9,396 nt of DNA from Clostridiales bacterium UBA4362 (GTDB lineage: Bacteria > Bacillota > Clostridia > TANB77 > CAG-508). Positions 1 to 6,714 of the stretch are shown here, in pieces. Each line of letters opens with the position of its first letter. Position 1 is the first letter of the stretch. The position numbers and the translations under genes are program-made. Below the pieces are notes generated by a model. That model worked only from the letters and a program-made list of their open reading frames with translations. It was not told where the DNA came from and made no database searches. The DNA lies in NCBI GenBank assembly GCA_002393975.1, contig DGSM01000135.1, forward strand, positions 1-9,396, read 5' to 3'.

Positions 1-1613
1 TCTTTTGTTCCTTTTGCTATATCATCAAAACTGTCTTCAATTCCTGCTGTAAATTTAACATTTATAATGTCTTGGAAATTATTAACCAAAAATTCATTTA
101 CTACTTTTCCAATATCTGTTGGTACTAATTGCTTTTGATTCTTTTCCACATAGTTCTTATCTACAATTGTTGAAATAATTGTTGCATATGTACTAGGTCT
201 ACCAATATCATTTTCTTCCAAAGCTTTTACTAAACTAGCCTCAGTATATCTTGGTGGTGGTTCTGTAAAGCTTTGTTTTGGATCTATATTTATCTCTTTA
301 ACTTCTTCTCCAACTTCTAATAAAGGTACTTCAAGTTCATCATCTTCAGTTGATGCATCATCTCTTCCTTCTATATATAATGTCATAAAACCTTTAAATT
401 TAATTTTTTGACCATTAGCCTTAAAATTATATATATTAGAATCTTTACCTTTACTGTCAATTTTAGCAGCTATAGTATCATATATCGCTGATTGCATTTG
501 GCTTGCTAAAAATCTATTATAGATTAATGTATAAAGTTTAAGTTGCTCAGAATCTAATGTGTTTTTCATCTTCTCTGGTGAATTATCAATTACTGTAGGT
601 CTTATACCTTCGTGACCATCTTGAGCATTACTGCTTACTTTATAAAATCTATTTTCGTAGTAGTTTTCTCCATATTTCTCAGCAATAACTTTATGAGCTG
701 CACTTCTTGCTTCATCACTAATTCTTGTAGAGTCAGTTCTCATATATGTAATAAATCCTGCTTCATACAATCCTTGTGCCACTTGCATTGTTCTTCTTAA
801 TGTAAATCCAAGTTTTCTTGAAGCTTCTTGTTGCATTGTTGATGTTGTAAATGGAGGAGCTGGACTTTTCTTTCTAGTTCCTAGTTTAACATCACTTACA
901 ATATATTGTTGTCCCTTAACATTATTTATAATGTCATTTACTTCATTTTCTTTATGAAGATCTACTTTTTTATCATTTATTCCTGTAAATTTAGCAATAA
1001 ATTGACTTTTTTCTTTATTCTCAAGTAAAACATTAATATTCCAATATTCTTCTGGAACAAATTTTTCTATTTCTTCTTCTCTATCACAAATAAGTTTAAC
1101 TGCAACAGATTGAACTCTTCCTGCAGATAATCCTGTTTTAACTTTTTTCCAAAGAAGAGGACTTAATTTATAGCCAACTATTCTGTCTATTACACGTCTT
1201 GCTTGTTGAGCATCTGTTAAGTTCATGTCTATTTTTCTTGGTTCTTTAATGCTCTTATTTACTTCCTTTTGAGTAATTTCATTAAATGTTACTCTACAAA
1301 CACTATCTTCTGGAATTCCCAAAATATAAGCAAGATGCCATGCAATTGCTTCACCCTCACGATCAGGGTCAGTTGCAAGATATACTTTATCTGCTTTATT
1401 CTTTTCAGCTTTTAATTCATTTATTAATGGACCTTTTCCTTTAATATTAATATATTCTGGTTCAAAATCATTATCTATATTAATACCCATCTTAGATTTA
1501 GGTAAATCTCTAACATGTCCTTTAGATGCAACTACCTTATAATCATCGCCTAAAAATTGTGTTATTGTATGTGCCTTTGATGGTGACTCCACAATAATTA
1601 ATGTCTTTGCCAT
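1..1613 (-). CDS. topA: DNA topoisomerase I (type IA), 3' end cut off by window edge
   Basis: Relaxes negatively supercoiled DNA by cutting one strand through a 5'-phosphotyrosine link. My reading of the minus strand gives 537 uninterrupted codons from an ATG at 1613. The Toprim domain comes first, with Glu9 in VESPSK and the metal-binding DPDREGE (D82, D84, E86). GLSAGRVQS follows at about 161-169. The catalytic tyrosine is Tyr290 in ITYMRTDS, with HEGIRPT at 334-340 and GRPSTYA at 471-477. These are the family signatures in the usual order. Family members are usually near 690-700 residues, so the missing part should be the C-terminal zinc-ribbon region beyond position 1. The start is supported by a purine-rich GGGAAGGAAG ribosome site just upstream and by the canonical MAKTLIIVESPSK beginning. 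It lies 49 bases after murG, has its own promoter, and is functionally unrelated to the cell wall genes. HEGIRPT replaces the commoner HEAIRPT, a mild change. Confidence 0.97.
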   Translation of the reverse strand, partial: MAKTLIIVESPSKAHTITQFLGDDYKVVASKGHVRDLPKSKMGINIDNDFEPEYINIKGKGPLINELKAEKNKADKVYLATDPDREGEAIAWHLAYILGIPEDSVCRVTFNEITQKEVNKSIKEPRKIDMNLTDAQQARRVIDRIVGYKLSPLLWKKVKTGLSAGRVQSVAVKLICDREEEIEKFVPEEYWNINVLLENKEKSQFIAKFTGINDKKVDLHKENEVNDIINNVKGQQYIVSDVKLGTRKKSPAPPFTTSTMQQEASRKLGFTLRRTMQVAQGLYEAGFITYMRTDSTRISDEARSAAHKVIAEKYGENYYENRFYKVSSNAQDGHEGIRPTVIDNSPEKMKNTLDSEQLKLYTLIYNRFLASQMQSAIYDTIAAKIDSKGKDSNIYNFKANGQKIKFKGFMTLYIEGRDDASTEDDELEVPLLEVGEEVKEINIDPKQSFTEPPPRYTEASLVKALEENDIGRPSTYATIISTIVDKNYVEKNQKQLVPTDIGKVVNEFLVNNFQDIINVKFTAGIEDSFDDIAKGTK

Positions 1614-1641
1614 AAATTCTTCCTTCCCTTATAATTCCACA

Positions 1642-1670
1642 ATTATATATTGTTTTAAAAGCTTAGTCAA
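1642..1670 (-). promoter_or_regulatory. Sigma-A type promoter for topA, overlapping the murG stop codon
   Basis: On the minus strand TTGACT (1670-1665) is followed by exactly 17 bases and TATAAT (1647-1642), which matches the sigma-A consensus at 11 of 12 positions with ideal spacing. The -35 box covers the last murG codons and the first base of its TAA stop. Transcription should begin near 1635, giving a leader of about 22 bases that is mostly ribosome binding site. I infer that topA can be transcribed independently of the cell wall operon. No terminator separates murG from topA, so read-through is also expected. Confidence 0.75.
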
Positions 1671-2775
1671 CCTTTAATTCTTTATATATCAAATCTTCCG
1701 GATTCTTGATTGATAACTTTGCAATATTTTTAGACATACTTTCCAAAGTTTCTTTACTCGAAATTATCTCTAAAATAGTTTTATCTAAAATATCACAATT
1801 TATATCTTTATCTAAAATTACTTTTGCAGCGCCTTCTTTTTCTAACGCTCTAGCATTATACTCTTGATGATTTTCCGCAGCATATGGAAATGGTATAAAA
1901 ATTGCTGGTGTTCCTATTTTCTCTAATTCAGTAACAGTCATAGCTCCACTTCTTACTACCGCTAAGTCTGAAACATTCAAAACTTCGCCCATATTATAAA
2001 TATATGGTACTGCCTGAATTCTATCTAATTTCTCTATGTTGATATTATCTTCCTCTAAATCTTTTTTTACTATTTCATATTGTTCTGGTCCTACTGCCCA
2101 CATAAGTTGATATGTTTTATTAAGTTTTTGCTTTATAATGCCTTCCATGGTTAAGTTAATTGATTTTGCTCCTTGGCTTCCGCCAAACACAATGACAAGT
2201 GGCATTTCTGGATCAAAGCCTAATTCTTTCTTTTTAGCTTTCACTTCATCTAAAGTCATTTCAATTTTTTCAACTTTTGTAGGAGTTCCTGTTACCACTA
2301 CATTAGTACCCTTAGGAAGTTTATCTTTTGCCTCTTTAAATCCTACTAATACTTTTTTAGCTCTTTTAGCCATTAATTTAGTAGCAACTCCTGGAAGCAC
2401 ATTACTCTCATGAATTATATATGGGACTTTCAATACCCTTGCAGCTATTCCTACTGAAACGCAAACATATCCACCAGTTCCAATTATTAAATCTGGCTTA
2501 AACTCTTTAATAATCTTTTTAGCTTGGCCAACTGATGTATTAATTGTTTTATGAAAATTTCTTAAATTAGCAGCTGTTAGTTTTCTTGCTATACCGTGAC
2601 TTTCAATTTGTTTTAGTTCATATCCAGCTCTTGGTACCAAGTCCTTTTCTAGACCAACATATGCTCCAATAAAAATAATTTCGCTATCAGGTTCTTCTTT
2701 TTTTATTTTATTAGCTATTGCTATTGCTGGATTAATATGTCCTCCAGTTCCTGCAGCTGCCATTATAACTCTCAT
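1663..2775 (-). CDS. murG: UDP-GlcNAc:lipid I N-acetylglucosaminyltransferase MurG
   Basis: Transfers GlcNAc from UDP-GlcNAc to lipid I on the inner face of the membrane, making lipid II. The protein has 370 residues, normal for this GT28-family enzyme. The N-terminal acceptor domain has the glycine loop GTGGHINPA at 9-17, a second glycine-rich loop GTGGYV at 99-104 and HESNVLPG at 122-129. The C-terminal donor domain has FGGSQGAKSIN at 197-207 and RSGAMTVTE at 275-283, with the conserved glutamate at 283. ENHQEYNA follows at 301-308, matching the usual HQ..NA sugar-nucleotide site. The ATG start is preceded by AGAAAGGA eight bases upstream. It is the last cell wall gene here and lies behind a hairpin that may lower its expression relative to ftsW. 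Confidence 0.98.
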   Translation of the reverse strand: MRVIMAAAGTGGHINPAIAIANKIKKEEPDSEIIFIGAYVGLEKDLVPRAGYELKQIESHGIARKLTAANLRNFHKTINTSVGQAKKIIKEFKPDLIIGTGGYVCVSVGIAARVLKVPYIIHESNVLPGVATKLMAKRAKKVLVGFKEAKDKLPKGTNVVVTGTPTKVEKIEMTLDEVKAKKKELGFDPEMPLVIVFGGSQGAKSINLTMEGIIKQKLNKTYQLMWAVGPEQYEIVKKDLEEDNINIEKLDRIQAVPYIYNMGEVLNVSDLAVVRSGAMTVTELEKIGTPAIFIPFPYAAENHQEYNARALEKEGAAKVILDKDINCDILDKTILEIISSKETLESMSKNIAKLSIKNPEDLIYKELKVD

Positions 2776-2794
2776 AAATATTTTCCTTTCTAAT

Positions 2795-2824
2795 AAAAAA
2801 CGGAACTGCTTTTTAAGCCGCTCC
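2795..2824 (-). terminator. Hairpin with T-run between ftsW and murG, probable attenuator
   Basis: On the minus strand GGAGCGGCTT (2824-2815) pairs with AAGCAGTTCC (2811-2802) around a three-base AAA loop. The stem has ten positions with one G.A mismatch and one G.T pair, and is followed by G and six T (2800-2795). It has the form of an intrinsic terminator and starts five bases after the ftsW stop. Only about 20 bases, mostly ribosome binding site, remain before murG. I infer partial termination or a processing site inside the operon rather than a full stop. Confidence 0.65.
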
Positions 2825-2829
2825 TGTTT

Positions 2830-3999
2830 TTAATCTTTAGTGGTTCTTGAAATATTCAATAATATTCCCACACTTGCAACTAAGATCAAAAGTGATGTTC
2901 CACCATAACTTAAAAATGGAAGTGAAATACCAGTATTGGGCATAGAATTAGTTACAACTGCTATATTTAAGATTGCTTGAATAAGAATTAGTGATGTAAT
3001 TCCTATTGCTACTAATGAACTATATTTATCTTTTGCTCTAATTGATATTAAATATCCTCTTATGGCAAATAATATAAATAACGCAATTACTGCTAAACAT
3101 CCTACAAATCCTAATTCTTCAGCAAGAATAGCAAATATAAAGTCATTATGAGCTGCTGGAACATATGAATACTTTTGAGTAGAGTTTCCAAGTCCAACTC
3201 CCCAAAGACCACCGCTGCCTATTGCATACAATCCTTGCATAGTTTGATAGCCTGTTGTTGTTGCATTTTCTTCAGTATGTAGCCATGCTTCAAATCTATC
3301 TATTCTAAATGAATCAGATTTTAGCTGCATAAATATATATCCAGCAATTCCTCCAAGGACTGATGTTCCTAAAAAGGCTGTTACGATATATTTTATATCT
3401 ATTCCGCTCATGAATATTTCGATTAACAATACTACTGCAACTATCATAGCCGCACTCAAATGGTTCTCAATTTTATATAGTATCGCTACTGGAATAGCCA
3501 AAAATATAATAGGTAAAATGACTGAAGAAATAACTTTATTAAAATTTCTTCTCTCATTACTAAAATATCCTGCAAAAGCAAGTATCAATCCTATTTTAGA
3601 TAATTCGGAAGGCTGGAATGATATTCCGGCTATATTTACCCACCTTCCAGCACCACCAGAAGAAAGTCCTATTCCAGGTATTTTAACTAAAAATAATACA
3701 GCAATAGAAATTAAGTATATTAGCCAATAAATTGGTTTTGTCCATTTTTGGAAAGGTATAAACGATAAAATTGTCATTGCAACAAAACCTAAAATTGCTG
3801 CTTTTAATTGATTATAGAAATAAAAGTAGCTGTCATTTTTAGTCGCTAAGGCAGTTGGTGAACTTGCGCTTAACACCATAATTAAGCCTAACCCAACTAA
3901 CATGATTACTATCATAAGTAATGGCATATCTATGTAAGTTTTAGGCTTAACTTCTTTATATTTAGTTTTAGTTATTGGTTTTACCGTTTTTATTGCCAC
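2830..3999 (-). CDS. ftsW: Septal peptidoglycan polymerase FtsW (SEDS family)
   Basis: A membrane glycosyltransferase that polymerises lipid II at the division septum, normally with a class B penicillin-binding protein. The protein has 389 residues: a basic cytoplasmic lead of about 24 residues, then roughly ten hydrophobic segments. SEDS signatures seen are GRWVN at 118-122, QPSE at 129-132, GGLWGVGLGNSTQKY at 263-277, AHNDFIFA at 283-290 and LPFLSYGG at 360-367. Asp286 aligns with the aspartate thought to be catalytic in RodA/FtsW. The loop usually written QPDLS or EPDLG reads ENHLS (178-182). The start is GTG at 3999, chosen because AGAAAGG lies 11 bases upstream and mraY ends just before it; the next in-frame Met is residue 25, at the first membrane segment. 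SpoVE and RodA are the alternatives; the position between mraY and murG favours FtsW, though SpoVE holds the same place in Bacillus. Confidence 0.92.
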   Translation of the reverse strand: MAIKTVKPITKTKYKEVKPKTYIDMPLLMIVIMLVGLGLIMVLSASSPTALATKNDSYFYFYNQLKAAILGFVAMTILSFIPFQKWTKPIYWLIYLISIAVLFLVKIPGIGLSSGGAGRWVNIAGISFQPSELSKIGLILAFAGYFSNERRNFNKVISSVILPIIFLAIPVAILYKIENHLSAAMIVAVVLLIEIFMSGIDIKYIVTAFLGTSVLGGIAGYIFMQLKSDSFRIDRFEAWLHTEENATTTGYQTMQGLYAIGSGGLWGVGLGNSTQKYSYVPAAHNDFIFAILAEELGFVGCLAVIALFILFAIRGYLISIRAKDKYSSLVAIGITSLILIQAILNIAVVTNSMPNTGISLPFLSYGGTSLLILVASVGILLNISRTTKD

Positions 4000-4022
4000 T
4001 TAATTTTTGGCCTTTCTTTAGT

Positions 4023-5006
4023 TTAAATTATTACTAGTCCAATACCACAAGCAACTATTGTAATTAAGCAAAATACAATTACAATTGTAGTTTCTTTCCA
4101 CCCAGATAATTCAAAGTGGTGATGTATAGGAGCCATTTTGAATAATCTCTTCTTAGTTTTCTTATAGTATGCTACTTGTAAAATAACACTAATTGTTTCA
4201 ATTACAGGAATAATAGCTAATATTACTAGTAGAAATGGTAACTTCATATATAAAGCAATACCCGCTATAGCTCCACCTACTAAAAGTGATCCTGTATCAC
4301 CCATAAATATGTGAGCTGGATGTAAATTAAGCATTAAGAAGCCTAAAAGTGATCCTATAATTATACATCCGAAAATTGTTATTTCTTTAACATTCCATAG
4401 AATAGATATAATAGTTAAAGCAGTTACTATTAAAGTGGAAACCCCACCAGCTAGTCCATCTACTCCATCAGTTAAATTAATAGCATTTGTAGTTCCTAAA
4501 ATAACAAATAGTGCAAATAATATATACACCCATATAGGTAAGCTAATATATGTTTTTGCAATTGGAATATAAATATCTGTTCCATTATGAAAAACAAATA
4601 GAAGCATTAGAATATACACGATTGATATAATTGCTAGCCCTATCATTTTAGCTTTTGGGCTAATACCATCAGTATTTCCTAAAATAACTTTTTTAAAATC
4701 ATCTATAAATCCAATTATTCCAAAACCAACTGTTACGAATATCATTGGCAACAATCTAGTTGCTATCTCCGGTTGATCTAGTGAATAATTAAAATATAAA
4801 AATCCACTCAAAACAATTGTTGATAAAATTATTATCAATCCACCCATAGTTGTGGTTCCACTTTTTTTGAGATGAGATTCTGGTCCAACATCTCTTTCTG
4901 ATTGTTTAATTTTTAATTTTCTAAGTAGTGGAACTATTATAAAAGATAGGACGGAACTAGTGAAATATGATAGTAATAAAATCTTCATTTGAAAGCTTAA
5001 GTTCAT
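4023..5006 (-). CDS. mraY: Phospho-N-acetylmuramoyl-pentapeptide transferase MraY
   Basis: Integral membrane enzyme that moves phospho-MurNAc-pentapeptide from UDP to undecaprenyl phosphate, forming lipid I, the substrate of the neighbouring MurG. The 327 residues match the usual length and contain about ten hydrophobic segments. Active-site motifs are intact: IDDFKK with Asp102/Asp103, NLTDGVDGL at 177-185 with Asp180 and Asp183, FMGDTGS with Asp237, and the PIHHHFE triple-histidine loop at 293-299. The ATG at 5006 is the first possible start, since an in-frame TAA lies two codons upstream. The best ribosome site, GGAAGGA, ends 15 bases before it, farther than usual; a weaker GGAA lies closer. 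The gene starts 27 bases after murE with no murD or murF beside it, so it must share the murE transcript. Confidence 0.98.
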   Translation of the reverse strand: MNLSFQMKILLLSYFTSSVLSFIIVPLLRKLKIKQSERDVGPESHLKKSGTTTMGGLIIILSTIVLSGFLYFNYSLDQPEIATRLLPMIFVTVGFGIIGFIDDFKKVILGNTDGISPKAKMIGLAIISIVYILMLLFVFHNGTDIYIPIAKTYISLPIWVYILFALFVILGTTNAINLTDGVDGLAGGVSTLIVTALTIISILWNVKEITIFGCIIIGSLLGFLMLNLHPAHIFMGDTGSLLVGGAIAGIALYMKLPFLLVILAIIPVIETISVILQVAYYKKTKKRLFKMAPIHHHFELSGWKETTIVIVFCLITIVACGIGLVII

Positions 5007-5033
5007 TTTTTAATTCCAAAATCCTTCCTGTCT

Positions 5034-6560
5034 TTATTGTTGTTCATTATTTGTATCTTCTTTTTTACCGCCAGATTTTGCTTTTAATTCAGCAAAAACT
5101 TCTTGTAATACTTCTCTTTCATCAAAATGATGTTTAACACCATTTATTTCTTGCATAGTTTCATGGCCTCTTCCACATAGTATAACAATGTCATTTTTCT
5201 TAGCCATTCTTACAGCTTTTTTATCTGCTTCAGCACGATCTACACAAACTTCATATTCCCCTTTTGTTTTCTTAATTCCTTCTTCAACTTCTTTAGCAAT
5301 TTTTTCAGGATCTTCACTTCTAGGGTCAGTTGTAGATATAAATGTATAGTCAGCAATTGAGCCAGCAATTTCTCCCATCATTGGTCTTTTACGTGTATCT
5401 CTATCTCCACTACATCCAAATACGCAAATTACTTTTCCTCTTGTATATTCTTTAGCAGCAGATAATATACTTCTCAAACTTTCAGGAGAATGTGCAAAGT
5501 CTATCATAACAGTTAAGTCCAAATCATTGTCAATAAGTTCATTTCTTCCCTTAACCTTAACATTTTCAAGACCTGCAACAATGTTTTCTACGCTTACATT
5601 AAACTCTAATGCAACAGCGATAGCAGCTAAGCTATTATATACACTAAATCTTCCTGGTATATCAGTTTTAATTCTTTCATTTTTATTATTTAATCTTAGC
5701 TTGAAGTCTACATAAGAATTTGTTATTGTAACATCTTTTGCTAAATAATCTGCTTGATTATCTATACCAAATGTTTTAAATGAACAATTTGGCGCTAGAC
5801 TAGGAATTCTTATTGCATCTAAGTCATCTGTATTAATAAATCCAATTGGACACATAGAGAATAATCTTAATTTGCTATTAAAATAATCTTCCATGTCTGG
5901 ATGTTCGTCTGGACTAATGTGATCTTCAGATAAATTAGTAAACACTCCATAATTAAAATCACAACCATCAACTCTATGAAGTTTCAAGCTTTGTGAAGAA
6001 ACTTCCATTACAACTGCTTGGCATCCATCATCTCTCATTTGTGCTAAATAGCTTTGAAGAGTAATTGGATCAGGAGTTGTTCTAACACTATCTGTAATTT
6101 TCTTTCCATTGCAACTTAGAACTTCAATTGTTCCTAATAGTCCAGTAGGTATATTTGCCTTTTCTAAAATTGATTTAATCATAAAGGCAGTAGTAGTCTT
6201 ACCTTTTGTTCCTGTTATTCCTATTAACTTGAAACTTCTTGAAGGATTTTCAAAAAAGTTGCAAGCACATTTAGCAACTGCAATCCTTGTATCAGGTGCA
6301 GTTATTATTGCTATATTTTGATTTGAAATTAAAGGAATAATATCTTTTGCAACATCTTCATTAATAAGAATTGCTTTAGCGCCTTTGCTTATAGCTTGTG
6401 GTATAAACTTATGGCCATCTACTTTAAATCCTTTAATAGCAATAAATAAATCATTTGGTCCAATATTATTTGAATCTTGTGAGATATTATTTATCTCAAT
6501 GTCCAAATTTCCCATGGCTTTTAAGCCATCAATTCCAACTAAAATTTTCTTTAATATCAT
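5034..6560 (-). CDS. murE: UDP-MurNAc-tripeptide synthetase MurE
   Basis: Cytoplasmic ATP-dependent ligase that adds the third amino acid of the stem peptide to UDP-MurNAc-L-Ala-D-Glu. With the ATG at 6560 it has 508 residues. N-terminal domain to about 110, then the ATP-binding domain with GTKGKTTT at 117-124, SVRTTPDP at 158-165, VMEVSSQS at 184-191 and the likely carbamylated lysine Lys230 in YFNSKLRLF. The C-terminal ligase domain has DFAHSPESL at 354-362, GCSGDRDTRKRP at 382-393, TTDPRSEDP at 410-418 and GRGHE at 463-467. The amino-acid-selecting motif, DNPR in diaminopimelate enzymes, reads TDPR (411-414), so the third residue (DAP, Lys, Orn or other) cannot be assigned. The frame extends ten codons upstream to a TTG at 6590, but that TTG lies inside a 5' hairpin, while ATG 6560 has AAAGAAG upstream and begins like other MurE proteins. 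The end is a short hydrophilic, low-complexity tail. Confidence 0.95.
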   Translation of the reverse strand: MILKKILVGIDGLKAMGNLDIEINNISQDSNNIGPNDLFIAIKGFKVDGHKFIPQAISKGAKAILINEDVAKDIIPLISNQNIAIITAPDTRIAVAKCACNFFENPSRSFKLIGITGTKGKTTTAFMIKSILEKANIPTGLLGTIEVLSCNGKKITDSVRTTPDPITLQSYLAQMRDDGCQAVVMEVSSQSLKLHRVDGCDFNYGVFTNLSEDHISPDEHPDMEDYFNSKLRLFSMCPIGFINTDDLDAIRIPSLAPNCSFKTFGIDNQADYLAKDVTITNSYVDFKLRLNNKNERIKTDIPGRFSVYNSLAAIAVALEFNVSVENIVAGLENVKVKGRNELIDNDLDLTVMIDFAHSPESLRSILSAAKEYTRGKVICVFGCSGDRDTRKRPMMGEIAGSIADYTFISTTDPRSEDPEKIAKEVEEGIKKTKGEYEVCVDRAEADKKAVRMAKKNDIVILCGRGHETMQEINGVKHHFDEREVLQEVFAELKAKSGGKKEDTNNEQQ

Positions 6561-6586
6561 AAATACTTCTTTCAAACAAAATTTAC

Positions 6587-6614
6587 GCAACTTCTAAATT
6601 ATTAGAACGCTTGC
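6587..6614 (-). promoter_or_regulatory. Hairpin at the 5' end of the murE leader
   Basis: On the minus strand GCAA (6614-6611) pairs with TTGC (6590-6587), and TTCTAA (6607-6602) pairs with TTAGAA (6597-6592) around a TAAT loop, with a small internal loop between the two stems. Transcription from the promoter just upstream is expected to start at about 6614-6615, which would put the hairpin at the very 5' end of the mRNA. There is no T-run after it, so it is not a terminator. A role in mRNA stability or in hiding the TTG at 6590 is inference. Confidence 0.4.
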
Positions 6615-6620
6615 CATTTA

Positions 6621-6650
6621 ATTATATACTTATACACAAATAAAAATCAA
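6621..6650 (-). promoter_or_regulatory. Sigma-A type promoter for the murE-mraY-ftsW-murG operon
   Basis: On the minus strand TTGATT (6650-6645), an 18-base spacer and a perfect TATAAT (6626-6621). It lies directly after the ftsZ terminator and about 60 bases before the murE ATG, where a new transcription unit would need a promoter. The spacer holds a TTATACACA sequence on the opposite strand (6630-6638), so a protein bound there would cover the polymerase site. Confidence 0.65.
6630..6638 (+). promoter_or_regulatory. DnaA-box match inside the murE promoter
   Basis: TTATACACA matches the DnaA-box consensus TTATNCACA at every defined position. It sits between the -35 and -10 boxes of the murE promoter, where binding would be expected to repress. 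The same nine bases occur at the ftsA promoter. Function is inferred from the match and position only. Confidence 0.4.
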
Positions 6651-6653
6651 GCC

Positions 6654-6693
6654 AAAAATAAAGCCAAAATCATATTTCTATGATCCTGGCTTT
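6654..6693 (-). terminator. Intrinsic terminator of the ftsAZ operon
   Basis: Reading the minus strand, the arms at 6693-6679 and 6674-6660 form an uninterrupted 15-pair stem (two G.T pairs) around a GAAA tetraloop, followed by ATTTTT. It begins 21 bases after the ftsZ stop. The opposite strand has no T-run, so it acts on leftward transcription. It separates ftsAZ from the murE unit. Confidence 0.9.
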
Positions 6694-6714
6694 AAAAATT
6701 ATAAATATTTAAAT

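Noticed and set aside
612..800. 62-codon plus-strand open frame opposite topA
   Set aside because: Covers the antisense of the conserved Tyr290 region of topA, so it is a shadow.
2850..2910. Possible murG promoter at the end of ftsW (TTGATC and TATTAT)
   Set aside because: The spacing is about 19 bases, the boxes are weak, and transcription from it would still meet the hairpin at 2795-2824.
3410..3730. 106-codon plus-strand open frame antisense to ftsW
   Set aside because: Shadow of a membrane protein gene; no homology recognised and no start signals.
6561..6590. MurE extended by ten codons to a TTG start at 6590
   Set aside because: The TTG lies in a hairpin and lacks a ribosome site at proper distance. 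ATG 6560 has AAAGAAG upstream and gives the normal MurE N-terminus.
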